From Lacihabitans sp. CCS-44 (GTDB lineage Bacteria; Bacteroidota; Bacteroidia; Cytophagales; Spirosomataceae): a DNA stretch of 64,000 bases. Position numbers and translations under genes: made by a program. Below the pieces are notes generated by a model, which saw only the letters and a program-made list of their open reading frames with translations, had not been told where the DNA came from and ran no database searches. The stretch is taken from the NCBI RefSeq assembly GCF_024343735.1, contig NZ_RJUE01000060.1:1-64000 (forward strand). Reading direction: 5' to 3'. Positions 45,671 to 55,292 of this stretch are shown piece by piece. Position 1 is the first letter of the stretch. Every line of letters starts with the position of its first letter.

Positions 45671-45694
45671 AATTGTACAAATTGTTGTACAATT
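45671..45694. promoter_or_regulatory. YefM-type operator
   Basis: Perfect 10-bp inverted repeat AATTGTACAA-ATTG-TTGTACAATT. It contains two TGTACA palindromes (45674-45679 and 45686-45691) 12 bp apart. TGTACA is the core that the YefM-YoeB complex recognises in E. coli, so this is a good candidate for autoregulation. Confidence 0.75.
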
Positions 45695-45700
45695 ATTTTC

Positions 45701-46396
45701 TCACAAACATTCTCCACTTTCCACATCACAACTCTCGCCAGCTATTACTGCAGTTTCTGTCGTCATTTCTTGTTGTATCTGACGCAATGTGTCGGCCAAC
45801 ACTTGTGGCGACTGAGCTCCGCTGATACCATATTTTTCGTTGAAAATAAAGAACGGAACCGCACTCACTCCTCTCGACTGAAAATATGAAATTTTGGCTT
45901 TTACCTCTTCTAGCATTTCGGTGTTTGTCAATATCTCATTTACTTTTTCAGCACTCCAGCCAAACTCTGCCATGATTTTTATTACATTTTCGGTCTTGCT
46001 TAAATCCGTAGCTTCTTCAAAATAAGCTTTGAAAAAACGCTCTTTTAGTTTGGCCTTGAATCCTTCTTTTTCGGCTTCGAGCATCAGCACATGCAGTGGC
46101 AGGGTATTCATAGTTCGCTCCATTTTACTGAAGTCAAACGCTATTCCTTCTGCATCGCCCACGCTTTCCATGTGCTCAAAAATCTGCTGTACTTTTTCTG
46201 CACTTCCAAACTTCGCCTCATAATAAGGCTTCAAATCTCTGCCCTCTTTTGGCACAGTTGGGTCAAGCTGAAAAGGCTGCCAAGTGATGTCTGCGTTGAT
46301 TTCTGGCACCATGGCCAATGCTTTTTCTAAGCGACTTTTACCCACATAACACCACGGACAAGCCACATCCGAAACAATATCTATTTTAATATTCAT
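45701..46396 (-). CDS. DsbA-family oxidoreductase (FrnE-like)
   Basis: 231 residues from the internal ATG (MNIKIDIVSDVACPWCYVG; an upstream start at 46417 adds 7). The C13-P-W-C16 redox motif, the insertion after the first strand, and GISGAQSPQVLADTLRQI near the C-terminus fit the FrnE branch of the DsbA superfamily. It has no signal peptide, so it acts in the cytoplasm, as FrnE-type proteins do. Its 3' end lies next to the antitoxin operator. Confidence 0.88.
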   Translation of the reverse strand: MNIKIDIVSDVACPWCYVGKSRLEKALAMVPEINADITWQPFQLDPTVPKEGRDLKPYYEAKFGSAEKVQQIFEHMESVGDAEGIAFDFSKMERTMNTLPLHVLMLEAEKEGFKAKLKERFFKAYFEEATDLSKTENVIKIMAEFGWSAEKVNEILTNTEMLEEVKAKISYFQSRGVSAVPFFIFNEKYGISGAQSPQVLADTLRQIQQEMTTETAVIAGESCDVESGECL

Positions 46397-46445
46397 ATTT
46401 TTTACTAAATTTCGCAATCATCTTAATCAACAATACAAAAAAACG

Positions 46446-48584
46446 ATGCGAAAAATTCTATTTCTAATCCTAATTAGCCATTTTTCTTTTGCTCAAAAAG
46501 AGAAAATTCAAGTAACAGACCTCACCAAAATCAAAAACGTGGTGGCGATTGTCAGCAACAATGAGAAGGCCATTTATGCCCTAAAAACCATCGAAGCCAC
46601 ACCAGACAAGCCTCTGGAGTACGATTATGTGACGAACCTGTATCTGATAAATCTTCAAAATCCGCAAAAACACATCGCCCTGACAAGAGGGAATGAGGGA
46701 GCCTCTCAGCCCGCTCTTTCTCCAGATGGCAAAACGGTGGCATTTACCCGGACAGTAAAAGATAAATCACAAATTTTCATTTTGCCGCTAGAAGGTGGAG
46801 AACCTTGGCAGCTGACCAGTACAAAATATGGAGCAGCCTCGCCGCAGTTTAGTCCTGACGGCACAAAGATTCTGTTTGCCTCAAGCCTGAGTTTGAATGA
46901 AATCCTGACCGACTCTATTTTTAATGCAAAAAAAGAACTACCAGTTTGGTCTTTCGAAAAACCTGGCTTTAGCTCCAATAGTTTTTTGGTCGAAAAGAAA
47001 GGCGTAAAAGCCAATCCTGATGGGAATATTGAAGAAATAAGGGCTTATCTCAACAAAGACGTGGTAGACAAAAAAGCCAAAGTCCTCAATCGTCTGAATT
47101 TCCAAGGCGAGTCCACGGTGGAGCCTGAAATGCGTTTCAATCATTTATTTGAAATCGAAATTGCCGAAAACGCTAAAGCCCGAGCCGTTACATCGGGTTA
47201 TTGGTCGTTTCAAAACGCCAACTATGCACCTGATAGCAAAAAAATATTCGCTACCACTGCAAAAGACGCCAATCAACATCCTGATCGCGAGCAAGAGAAC
47301 AAAATCATCTCTATTGATTTGGCGACATTAAAACAAACCACAGTTTTAGAAAAAGACGGAAGAAGTTTCGGAGGACTCAGTTTATCTCCAAACGGAGGTA
47401 AAATAGCTGCTGTAATGAACACCGCTAATGTGATGTCGCATGGGCAACTTTGCTTATTAAACACAGACGGAACGGGTTTCAAAGAGATAACTTTTGATAG
47501 AAATCCCAATGACATAGAATGGAATCAGGACGAGAAAAGTTTATTTTTTGCTGCAAGTTCTAATGGCGGTGTGCCAGTTTTCAAACTTGATTTGGCGTCT
47601 GAAAAAGTTGAAAGACTGACGGATTTTGAGTCGGGAATCGGTGCATTAGAAATTTTAAGTTCGAGCAAAACGATTTTTGCAAAAAACGATGTTTCTAATC
47701 CTCATGAAATTTATATTTCTGATTTGAGTTTTAAAAATCAGACCAAAGTAAGCGATATAAACACGCCTTGGGTAAAAAACAAAAAACTGAGCTTTCCCGA
47801 AAAACGAACTTTCAAAAACTCGGCTGGTCAAGAAATAGAATTCTGGATAATGAAGCCTATCGACTTTGAAGTAGGTAAAAAATATCCGCTTCTGCTACAA
47901 ATGCATGGTGGGCCAACTGCCATGTGGGGACCCGGAGAAGCCTCTATGTGGCATGAGTTGCAGTATTTTGCCGCACAAGGCTATGGTGTGGTTTTCCCCA
48001 ACCAAAGAGGATCTGGAGGATACGGAAAGGATTTTCAGTTTTCAAACTATCGAGACTGGGGCACTGGTCCACAGGAAGATGCACTGGGAGCTTGTAATAT
48101 TGCAGCGAAAGAATCTTGGGTTGATACCTCAAAACAAGTAATAACTGGAGGATCTTATGCTGGATACTTGACCGCTTGGATAGTAGCTCATGACCACCGA
48201 TTCAAAGCCGCATTTGCTCAAAGAGGAGTGTATGACTTGACCACATTTATGGGGGAAGGCAACGCTTGGCGACTTACACCAAACTACTTCGGTTTGCCAT
48301 GGGACGACGAAGCAAAAACCAAAATTGACGCTAATTCTCCTTACACATTTGTAGACAAAATAAAAACTCCACTTCTCATAAAACATGGAGAAAACGACCT
48401 CAGAACGGGTGTGATTCAGTCAGAAATGATGTTTAAAAGCCTCAAATACCTTGGCAAAGATGTAGAATATGTAAGAATGCCAGGCGGTACTCATGAACTT
48501 TCAAGAACAGGCAACGTTCGCCAAAGAATAGACAGAATTTTGAGAATTTATGAGTTTTTTGAAAGGTATATTTCCGCAAAATAA
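46446..48584 (+). CDS. S9-family prolyl oligopeptidase, secreted
   Basis: 712 residues with a signal peptide (MRKILFLILISHFSFAQ). Residues of about 30-430 form a seven-bladed beta-propeller (repeats like LSPDGKTVAFTRT, FSPDGTKILFAS). The C-terminal hydrolase has S570 (GGSYAGYLTA), Asp in HGENDLRTGV and His in GGTHELSRTG, the complete triad. An acylaminoacyl- or dipeptidyl-peptidase-type enzyme in the periplasm. Divergent from the FrnE-like gene with a 49-nt gap. Confidence 0.93.
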   Translation: MRKILFLILISHFSFAQKEKIQVTDLTKIKNVVAIVSNNEKAIYALKTIEATPDKPLEYDYVTNLYLINLQNPQKHIALTRGNEGASQPALSPDGKTVAFTRTVKDKSQIFILPLEGGEPWQLTSTKYGAASPQFSPDGTKILFASSLSLNEILTDSIFNAKKELPVWSFEKPGFSSNSFLVEKKGVKANPDGNIEEIRAYLNKDVVDKKAKVLNRLNFQGESTVEPEMRFNHLFEIEIAENAKARAVTSGYWSFQNANYAPDSKKIFATTAKDANQHPDREQENKIISIDLATLKQTTVLEKDGRSFGGLSLSPNGGKIAAVMNTANVMSHGQLCLLNTDGTGFKEITFDRNPNDIEWNQDEKSLFFAASSNGGVPVFKLDLASEKVERLTDFESGIGALEILSSSKTIFAKNDVSNPHEIYISDLSFKNQTKVSDINTPWVKNKKLSFPEKRTFKNSAGQEIEFWIMKPIDFEVGKKYPLLLQMHGGPTAMWGPGEASMWHELQYFAAQGYGVVFPNQRGSGGYGKDFQFSNYRDWGTGPQEDALGACNIAAKESWVDTSKQVITGGSYAGYLTAWIVAHDHRFKAAFAQRGVYDLTTFMGEGNAWRLTPNYFGLPWDDEAKTKIDANSPYTFVDKIKTPLLIKHGENDLRTGVIQSEMMFKSLKYLGKDVEYVRMPGGTHELSRTGNVRQRIDRILRIYEFFERYISAK

Positions 48585-48625
48585 AATTTGTTAATAGTTA
48601 AATTTTTTTATTAAACAATATTTTT

Positions 48626-48633
48626 TATATTTG
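48626..48633 (+). promoter_or_regulatory. promoter of the candidate small RNA, -7 box
   Basis: TATATTTG matches TAnnTTTG in a very AT-rich stretch. A -33 TTG is not at the ideal distance. It points to a transcript starting at about 48637. Confidence 0.55.
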
Positions 48634-48636
48634 CAA

Positions 48637-48742
48637 CTTAAGTGCGATTTAAAGCATCACCCTTAATACTAAGGTGATTTATCATAGGTTAAAGTATTTT
48701 CGTCTTGGAAAGGCATTTGGGACTCCCGAATGTCTTTTTTAT
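48637..48742 (+). ncRNA. candidate small RNA, promoter and terminator without a gene between
   Basis: About 105 nt lie between a promoter and a strong terminator: the terminator stem is 11 bp (48711-48721 with 48725-48735, two G-U pairs, loop ACT) followed by six T. A first hairpin ATCACC/GGTGAT (48656-48661 with 48673-48678, extended by two pairs across a bulge) sits in the 5' half. There is no start codon with a credible open frame. It lies between two genes on the same strand, and the next gene has its own TAATTTTG box at 48776-48783. It could also be an unusual 3' end of the S9 gene. Confidence 0.55.
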
Positions 48743-48803
48743 TGTACATATACACTCATTTCAAGACTAAATTGTTAATTTTGTATCTAGATAATTGATA
48801 ATT

Positions 48804-49352
48804 ATGAAGAAACACCTGCTTTTCTTGAGTTTTCTTTGGTTCTTAGGCTCATGCGTGAGTAAACTTAGCCCTTCCAAAGAAAACAAAAACAGCGAGAAAA
48901 TTACAGAATATTCTGAGGATTTATCAGTTTTTAGACCAAAATACGAAACACCACAATCAGCAAATGTCGAAAAAACGGAGTTGCCAAAAACCCAGACAAC
49001 TTCAGACAAAGCCACCTCACCGCTAAAAAACGAGAATGATGCAGTAGAGGCAATGTTAGTTCACATTAAAGAAACAAACAAAAAACTAGCTGATGGCAAA
49101 GGATACAGAATTCAAGTTTTTTCGGGAAACAACAAAGCCGATTTTGAGTTAGCTAAAAGTTATCTATATAGAAATTTTTCGGAGCTAGAACTTTATGAAT
49201 CTTACAGCCAGCCTACCTATAAAATCAAAGTTGGTGACTTTGTAAGTATGGACGAAGCCGCAAGATACCAAGTTAACTTAAAAACAAAATTTAGTACAGT
49301 AAGAATAATAAGCGATAAAATAAACATAAAAAAAGCACTCGAAATTAAATGA
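48804..49352 (+). CDS. SPOR-domain lipoprotein
   Basis: 182 residues from the ATG (a TTG at 48795 adds 3). Lipobox WFLGSC, Cys17; a Lys/Ser/Thr-rich linker; and a C-terminal SPOR domain ([21 protein letters not shown], then [21 protein letters not shown]). SPOR domains bind glycan strands at division sites lacking stem peptides. It overlaps gmd by 4 nt (its stop and the gmd start), so the two are translated together. Confidence 0.88.
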   Translation: MKKHLLFLSFLWFLGSCVSKLSPSKENKNSEKITEYSEDLSVFRPKYETPQSANVEKTELPKTQTTSDKATSPLKNENDAVEAMLVHIKETNKKLADGKGYRIQVFSGNNKADFELAKSYLYRNFSELELYESYSQPTYKIKVGDFVSMDEAARYQVNLKTKFSTVRIISDKINIKKALEIK

Positions 49353-50449
49353 AAAAAGCACTCATAACTGGTGTAACAGGTCAAGACGGAGCCTATTTGG
49401 CAGAATTTCTTCTACAAAAAGGCTACGAAGTTCATGGAATAAAAAGAAGAGCGTCTTTATTCAACACCGATCGAATAGATCATCTCTATAAGGATTTACA
49501 TGAGTCAAACGTAAAATTCATACTTCACTACGGCGACTTAAGTGATTCTACCAACATCATCCGAATCATTCAGGAAGTAAAGCCTGACGAAATCTATAAT
49601 CTTGGTGCGATGTCGCACGTAAAAGTGAGTTTTGACGAGCCAGAATACACTGCCAATGTGGACGGAATCGGTACTTTACGAATCTTGGAAGCCGTAAGAC
49701 TTTTGGGCTTAATTGAAACGTGTAGAATATATCAAGCATCTACATCAGAACTTTACGGTTTAGTACAAGAAGTGCCACAGTCAGAAACTACCCCTTTTTA
49801 CCCAAGATCTCCTTACGCTGTAGCCAAACTTTATGGCTATTGGATTACGGTGAACTACCGCGAAGCTTACAACATGTATGCTTGTAATGGTATTCTTTTC
49901 AACCATGAGTCACCTCTAAGAGGTGAAACTTTCGTAACTAGAAAAATCACTAGAGCGGTATCACAAATAGCCTTGGGGCAAGAAGAGTGTCTGTTTTTGG
50001 GCAATCTTGACGCTAAAAGAGACTGGGGTCATGCTAAAGATTATATTGAGGCAATGTGGCTAATTCTACAACAAGATGCGGCTGAAGATTACGTAATTGC
50101 TACGGGAATCACTACTACTGTAAGAGATTTTGTAAAAATGGCTTTCGGAGAAGTAGGAATTTCACTAGAATTCAAAGGCTCTGAAGATAAAGAAGAAGCT
50201 TTTGTGGTAAGTTGCTCAAATCCAGACTTCCAATTGGAAATTGGCAAGAGAGTGCTTGCGGTAGACCCAAAATATTATAGACCAACAGAAGTGGAGTTAC
50301 TCATAGGCGACCCTACAAAGTCACAAACAAAACTGGGATGGATACCGAAATATGACTTGCCAGCTTTGGTTAAAGAAATGGTTGCTGCAGATTTAGACTA
50401 TTTTCAAAACCAACCCGTTTTCAATAAGGCAGGAATAAAAATTAGATAA
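49349..50449 (+). CDS. gmd: GDP-mannose 4,6-dehydratase
   Basis: First step from GDP-mannose to GDP-fucose and related deoxy sugars of surface polysaccharide. 366 residues, SDR extended family: [14 protein letters not shown] for NADP binding, [10 protein letters not shown], the catalytic YAVAKLYG, and [17 protein letters not shown]. No fcl or glycosyltransferase is nearby. It is followed by def after 37 nt. Confidence 0.96.
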   Translation: MKKALITGVTGQDGAYLAEFLLQKGYEVHGIKRRASLFNTDRIDHLYKDLHESNVKFILHYGDLSDSTNIIRIIQEVKPDEIYNLGAMSHVKVSFDEPEYTANVDGIGTLRILEAVRLLGLIETCRIYQASTSELYGLVQEVPQSETTPFYPRSPYAVAKLYGYWITVNYREAYNMYACNGILFNHESPLRGETFVTRKITRAVSQIALGQEECLFLGNLDAKRDWGHAKDYIEAMWLILQQDAAEDYVIATGITTTVRDFVKMAFGEVGISLEFKGSEDKEEAFVVSCSNPDFQLEIGKRVLAVDPKYYRPTEVELLIGDPTKSQTKLGWIPKYDLPALVKEMVAADLDYFQNQPVFNKAGIKIR

Positions 50450-50486
50450 TCGAGGAGATTTTCAACAAAATATACGATTTAAAAAA

Positions 50487-51059
50487 ATGATTTATCCTAT
50501 AGTAGCATACGGTGCCCCTGTATTAAGGAAAGTTTGTGTCGATATTCAGAAAGGAGAATTTGACGTCAAAAAAGTGTCTGACGACATGTTTGAAACCATG
50601 TATTCTGCGTCTGGGGTTGGTTTGGCCGGCCCACAAGTAGGTTTGGCTTACAGAATATTTGTGGTTGATGGTGAAATCATGAATAAAGGAGCAGAAACAG
50701 AAGAAGAAATAGATCAATCTTTGATAGGCTTCAAAAAGACTTTCATCAATGCCCAAATTTTGGAGGAAAAAGGAGAAAAGTGGGCTTATGAAGAAGGCTG
50801 CTTGAGTATTCCAGGCATCAGAGCCGATGTTTACAGACCAGACACCCTCGTTATCAGATACTTAGATACTGATTTTGTAGAATACACCGAAGAGTATTCT
50901 GGATTAGCCGCACGAATAATTCAGCACGAATATGACCATATTGAAGGTGTTCTGTTCACAGACCATTTGGCTCCGCTGAAAAAGCAAATGCTTAAGAAAA
51001 GACTCGGAAATATTCAGAAAGGGATAGTAGACGCCGACTATAGAATGAAATTTGCCTAA
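50487..51059 (+). CDS. def: peptide deformylase
   Basis: Removes the formyl group from N-terminal Met. 190 residues with all three metal motifs: GVGLAGPQVGL, EGCLSIPGI (metal Cys) and IQHEYDHIEG (HExxH). An insertion of about 20 residues (VDGEIMNKGAETEEEIDQ) enlarges the loop before motif 2, as in other Bacteroidota enzymes. Followed after 6 nt by the nitrilase-type gene. Confidence 0.96.
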   Translation: MIYPIVAYGAPVLRKVCVDIQKGEFDVKKVSDDMFETMYSASGVGLAGPQVGLAYRIFVVDGEIMNKGAETEEEIDQSLIGFKKTFINAQILEEKGEKWAYEEGCLSIPGIRADVYRPDTLVIRYLDTDFVEYTEEYSGLAARIIQHEYDHIEGVLFTDHLAPLKKQMLKKRLGNIQKGIVDADYRMKFA

Positions 51060-51065
51060 CCTACT

Positions 51066-51836
51066 ATGAATCAGAATCTCAATATTTGCCTGATTCAAAC
51101 AGATTTAGTTTGGGAAAATCCCCAAGCCAATTTTAGGAATTTCGAAGAAAAAATAAATACACTTACAGTTAGCCCCGACTTGATAATCTTACCTGAGATG
51201 TTCAACTCGGGGTTTTCTATGCACTTTGCCGAAAAGAATCCATCGGAAAGTCTGCAATGGATGAATAATCTTGCTAATAAAATGCAAACCGCTTTCTATG
51301 GCTCTATAGCCATTTCAGAGAACGAAATGAGTTTTAACCGAGGTTGTTTTGTAAAACCAGATGGCGAGCAAACTTTCTACGATAAAAAGCATCTGTTTAA
51401 ATATGGAAAAGAACACGAAACTTACACTGCAGGGTCTGAGGCAATTATTGTAGATTATAAAAATTGGAAAATCAAGCCGCTCATTTGTTACGACTTAAGA
51501 TTCCCAGTTTGGAGCAGAAATGTGGCCCCACATTATGATTTACTCATTTACGTTGCGTCATGGCCTATGGCTCGTATAGAGGCGTGGAAAACCCTACTAA
51601 AGGCCCGGGCAATAGAAAATCAGTGTTACGTAGTTGGTGTTAACCGTATCGGGCAAGACGGAAACGGGCTCTTTTATAATGGACAGTCCCTTATTGTAGA
51701 TTATACTGGAGAAGTTATAACCGATGCAAATGACAACAACGGTATCTATTTAAGTAATTTATCATTAGAAAACCTTCAGAAATTTCGGGCTAAATTTCCT
51801 TTTTTAGATGATGCCGATTCGTTCGAATTAAAATAA
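51066..51836 (+). CDS. nitrilase-superfamily amidohydrolase (omega-amidase YafV-like)
   Basis: 256 residues with the Glu-Lys-Cys triad: E44 (LPEMFNSGF), K107 (FYDKKHLF) and C141 (LICYDLRFP). Cytoplasmic. The sequence fits the YafV/omega-amidase branch, which hydrolyses 2-oxoglutaramate or 2-oxosuccinamate as metabolite repair. Likely in one transcription unit with def. Confidence 0.9.
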   Translation: MNQNLNICLIQTDLVWENPQANFRNFEEKINTLTVSPDLIILPEMFNSGFSMHFAEKNPSESLQWMNNLANKMQTAFYGSIAISENEMSFNRGCFVKPDGEQTFYDKKHLFKYGKEHETYTAGSEAIIVDYKNWKIKPLICYDLRFPVWSRNVAPHYDLLIYVASWPMARIEAWKTLLKARAIENQCYVVGVNRIGQDGNGLFYNGQSLIVDYTGEVITDANDNNGIYLSNLSLENLQKFRAKFPFLDDADSFELK

Positions 51837-51961
51837 AAGCGATGTTTTTTACTAATTGAAAAAGGTATCCCAATAGTTTTTAAACATTTTTTACTATTAT
51901 TGCCATTTATAAAAGAACCTTTTGAAATTTATACTATAAACCGATAACAAGTCTATAGCCC

Positions 51962-52963
51962 TTGAAGATATTTTTACTGCTTATTACATTTATAACCACT
52001 TTTACTTACGCCAAAGCTCAAGATATTTCAGTAGATATTTTGCAGCAGGGTAATTCTTTTGCTGATTCTTCCTATTACGATATCATAAAAGTAGAAAACA
52101 AATATTGGATTGGGGGCAAATATGGCATTCTGAAATCATTAGACGCCGAAGGCAAAATAGAAAACGTTTCTTATCCGAGCGAAGGATTGGACATTTACAA
52201 ACTTGAAAATCTAGATAATGAAACCGTACTTGCTAGCGGAGATAAAGGCACTTTGTTTATCCATAACTTGAAAACCAAATCTTGGAAAACCATAAGAGTA
52301 AAAAATTATGAAAATGCATGCTTCTATAACCTCACCGTAGATGCTCAAAAAAACATCTACTTAAGTGGAGGAAACTCAAAAATTGCCCACTCAGGAAAAA
52401 GTATCCCAAATGGTTTTGTTTTAGTATCATCTGATATGGGAAATACCTGGAAACGAATTTACCACAATACATTCAACATGGTTTGGTGTGTAAAAAACAA
52501 TCCTTACGATAATAAAATATATGGGTTGATGTACTCTCCCAACCGCACCAACTTAATGGTATATGAGAATAACCGTTGGGTGAAAAAACAAAAATTGGGC
52601 AACAGCATTTACCATGAAGTACAATTTGAAGGAGGAAATCAATTTGTAGCTACGGGTGGGTGGATAGGAAAAAAGGGAAGAATTAATAGCACAAACCACA
52701 AAAAAATCTTCAATGATTCAGGCTTACTCTGGAGCAGAGTCAAAAATGAAAAACATACTCTTTTTACAGGATGTGATGGTAATATAGTTTTAGAAACCTT
52801 GGGCCAAAAACCGAAGGTTTACCACACTAAACTCAACCTCCCATTTAGTCTATATGAAGCAATATTTATAAATCAAAACACGGCTTTTGCCATTGGTTCA
52901 GGTCGTACATTATTGAAAATTTCAATCTCAGAAAACCAAAATTTTGAGGTAAATAATCAATGA
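51962..52963 (+). CDS. secreted beta-propeller-like protein
   Basis: 333 residues from a TTG start (no suitable ATG); the start is fixed by the signal peptide KIFLLLITFITTFTYAKAQ. The mature part has repeated blade-like segments (KYWIGGKYGILKSLDAEG, NIYLSGGNSKIAHSGKS, ALVSSDMGNTWKRIY-like VLVSSDMGNTWKRIY, QFVATGGWIGKKGRI), in the manner of Ycf48/sialidase-type propellers with an Asp-box-like S-x-D-x-G-x-T-W. Function unknown. Confidence 0.75.
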   Translation: MKIFLLLITFITTFTYAKAQDISVDILQQGNSFADSSYYDIIKVENKYWIGGKYGILKSLDAEGKIENVSYPSEGLDIYKLENLDNETVLASGDKGTLFIHNLKTKSWKTIRVKNYENACFYNLTVDAQKNIYLSGGNSKIAHSGKSIPNGFVLVSSDMGNTWKRIYHNTFNMVWCVKNNPYDNKIYGLMYSPNRTNLMVYENNRWVKKQKLGNSIYHEVQFEGGNQFVATGGWIGKKGRINSTNHKKIFNDSGLLWSRVKNEKHTLFTGCDGNIVLETLGQKPKVYHTKLNLPFSLYEAIFINQNTAFAIGSGRTLLKISISENQNFEVNNQ

Positions 52964-53110
52964 TATTTTGACTATAAATATAAGCTTCTATTTCATGCCA
53001 TTTAATTGTAAAAAATAGTCTTTTTCGTATTTTCGTTATCATTAAGCAGCTTTTTTTTCAATTTACACAGATATCTTTTTTTAATCCGAGGATAATTGAT
53101 AAATTTTCCA

Positions 53111-53118
53111 TAGCTTTG
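53111..53118 (+). promoter_or_regulatory. guaB promoter, -7 box
   Basis: TAGCTTTG matches TAnnTTTG; transcription would start at about 53122, only 30 nt before the ATG. No ideal -33 TTG at 19 bp. Confidence 0.6.
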
Positions 53119-53119
53119 C

Positions 53120-53151
53120 ATGGCAAATAATAAAACTGAATTATTTGCCAT
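53120..53151 (+). promoter_or_regulatory. 12-bp perfect inverted repeat ending at the guaB start codon
   Basis: ATGGCAAATAAT (53120-53131) and ATTATTTGCCAT (53140-53151), with an 8-nt loop. The second arm ends directly before the guaB ATG at 53152. Because the promoter places the mRNA start inside or next to the first arm, this may be an operator for a repressor or a 5'-end hairpin that controls translation. Confidence 0.65.
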
Positions 53152-54621
53152 ATGTTAGACTCATCAAAGCTTCTTTTTGAAGCACTTACCTACGACGACG
53201 TACTCCTTGTTCCTGCCTATTCTGAGGTGCTTCCCAAAGACACCAATACCAGAACAAAGCTTACTAGAAATATCGAAATTAATATTCCATTGATATCTGC
53301 AGCGATGGACACTGTTACTGAGCACGAAATGGCCATAGCTATAGCCCAAGAGGGTGGCATTGGCATCATTCACAAAAACATGAGCATTGAGCAGCAAGCC
53401 GATCAAGTAAGACGTGTAAAACGCTCTGAAAGCGGAATGATAAGTGACCCCATTACCCTTAATATCAATGCAGTAGTAGGGGATGCCCTGAAAATCATGC
53501 GAGAATTTAAAGTTGGCGGAATTCCAGTAATCGATGAAAACGGAACTTTAAAAGGAATAGTAACCAACCGTGACTTGAGATTTCAAACAGATATGGGTCT
53601 GCCAATAATCGAAATCATGACCATCAACAATCTCGTTACTGCCAACGAGGGCATCAGTCTTGACGATGCAGAAAATATATTGATGCACAAAAAAATCGAG
53701 AAACTTCCGATAATTGATGCAAACCATAAATTGGTAGGCCTTATTACTTATAAGGACATTCTGAAAAAGAAAAACAAACCAAATGCAGCCAAAGATAAGC
53801 GAGGCAGATTGTTAGCTGGTGCAGCAGTTGGAGTAACTTCAGACCTTGAAGAAAGAGTAACAGCTCTGGTGAAAGCAGGTGTGGACGTAGTAAGTATTGA
53901 CACTGCACACGGGCACTCAAAAGGTGTTATAGACGCACTTAAAAGCATTAAAGCTAAGTTTCCTAACCTCGACGTAATGTGTGGCAATGTAGCCACCGGA
54001 GAGGCTGCCAAAGCACTTGCCGATGCTGGTGCTGACGGTGTAAAAGTAGGTGTAGGGCCAGGAAGTATCTGTACTACCCGTATTATAGCAGGTATAGGAA
54101 TGCCACAGCTGTCAGCAGTTTATCTTTGTGCCAAGGCCTTAGAAGGCACCGGAGTACCTGTTATAGCCGATGGAGGAATCAGATTTTCAGGAGACATAGT
54201 AAAAGCCATCGCAGCAGGAGCAGGTACTATTATGATGGGTTCAATGTTTGCGGGCACAGAAGAATCACCTGGCGAAATAGTGATATTTGAGGGAAGGAAG
54301 TTTAAGTCGTACCGTGGAATGGGCTCTGTAGAGGCTATGGAAGACGGTTCCAAGGACAGGTATTTCCAAGACGCAACGGACGATGTAAAAAAATTAGTCC
54401 CTGAAGGTATTGTTGGTAGAGTTCCATTTAAAGGCCTGGTTAGAGAAATAATTTACCAAATGACTGGAGGATTAAAGGCAGGAATGGGCTATTGTGGAGC
54501 TGCAAATATTGCTGCATTGCAGGAGGCCAAATTTGTAAAAATCACATCATCTGGCATGAAGGAATCTCATCCTCATGATATTCAGATTACGAAAGAAGCT
54601 CCGAATTATTCAACTCGATAA
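53152..54621 (+). CDS. guaB: IMP dehydrogenase
   Basis: Oxidises IMP to XMP in guanine nucleotide synthesis. 489 residues: barrel start [18 protein letters not shown], a CBS pair of about residues 93-210 ([31 protein letters not shown]-type), catalytic loop [11 protein letters not shown], and the flap region [21 protein letters not shown] at the C-terminus. Monocistronic, with a perfect palindrome before its start. Confidence 0.97.
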   Translation: MLDSSKLLFEALTYDDVLLVPAYSEVLPKDTNTRTKLTRNIEINIPLISAAMDTVTEHEMAIAIAQEGGIGIIHKNMSIEQQADQVRRVKRSESGMISDPITLNINAVVGDALKIMREFKVGGIPVIDENGTLKGIVTNRDLRFQTDMGLPIIEIMTINNLVTANEGISLDDAENILMHKKIEKLPIIDANHKLVGLITYKDILKKKNKPNAAKDKRGRLLAGAAVGVTSDLEERVTALVKAGVDVVSIDTAHGHSKGVIDALKSIKAKFPNLDVMCGNVATGEAAKALADAGADGVKVGVGPGSICTTRIIAGIGMPQLSAVYLCAKALEGTGVPVIADGGIRFSGDIVKAIAAGAGTIMMGSMFAGTEESPGEIVIFEGRKFKSYRGMGSVEAMEDGSKDRYFQDATDDVKKLVPEGIVGRVPFKGLVREIIYQMTGGLKAGMGYCGAANIAALQEAKFVKITSSGMKESHPHDIQITKEAPNYSTR

Positions 54622-54627
54622 TAAAAC

Positions 54628-54660
54628 AAAACCCCAATTCTTTTACGAAATTGGGGTTTT
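54628..54660. terminator. bidirectional terminator between guaB and the SCP2 gene
   Basis: A 12-bp stem AAAACCCCAATT/AATTGGGGTTTT (54628-54639 with 54649-54660) followed by T. Serves both convergent genes. Confidence 0.88.
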
Positions 54661-54676
54661 TACTTTTCTGATATAC

Positions 54677-54985
54677 TTACATCAAACCTAGAATTTTTGC
54701 ATACTTCATCATGGCGGCTGGGTTTGAAATTTTTATTTTGCCCATCATCATAGCCATCATTGGGTTGGTGTCCCCTTTTATTATTGAAAGTAAATCTTCT
54801 TCTTTGGCTGTTATGCTCACCTCTGCCTCTTCAGCAAGACCTTCGTGGACCGAAATAGCACCGTCCTTTACTATTAGGTTCATTTCTTTTCCCTTTAGGT
54901 CAAAGTTAATTTTAGTAAAAATACCATCTAAGTCAGCAGGATTTATTTTAGTAGTTAGTTTCTCAAAATAGTCATTTATAGTCAT
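54677..54985 (-). CDS. SCP2 sterol-binding-domain protein
   Basis: 102 residues that make up a single SCP2 domain: KINFDLKGKEMNLIVKDG, then AEVSITAKEEDLLSIIKGDTNPMMAMMMGKIKISN. SCP2 domains have a hydrophobic cavity for lipids or acyl-CoA; the physiological ligand is unknown. Single gene. Confidence 0.9.
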   Translation of the reverse strand: MTINDYFEKLTTKINPADLDGIFTKINFDLKGKEMNLIVKDGAISVHEGLAEEAEVSITAKEEDLLSIIKGDTNPMMAMMMGKIKISNPAAMMKYAKILGLM

Positions 54986-55292
54986 CTTTCAAATATTTTA
55001 TTTTTTACAATATTATGCAAGCATACCTTATTTTTGAAATATTACACATAAAAAATTAAAAAAATATTCTCTTAATCCACATATAACAAAACTTATTATA
55101 TCAATTACCAAACATAATTTTTTCAAGTGTCACAATATCAAATAGTTATCCTACATTGACCAACAATTGACCATGGCATTGAAAACTTTTAAAAATAAAC
55201 ACTTAAATTTGTAAGCTTTCAACAAGCAGAACCCCAAGCCATGAGTTAACATTTAAACCCAAAAGTTACTTTTTAAAAAAAATTGGTCAAAA
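54986..55292. other. AT-rich intergenic region before the sigma factor gene
   Basis: No gene is supported in these 307 nt. A TAAATTTG box at 55204-55211 is a candidate promoter for the sigma factor operon; no further repeats or hairpins were seen. Confidence 0.5.
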
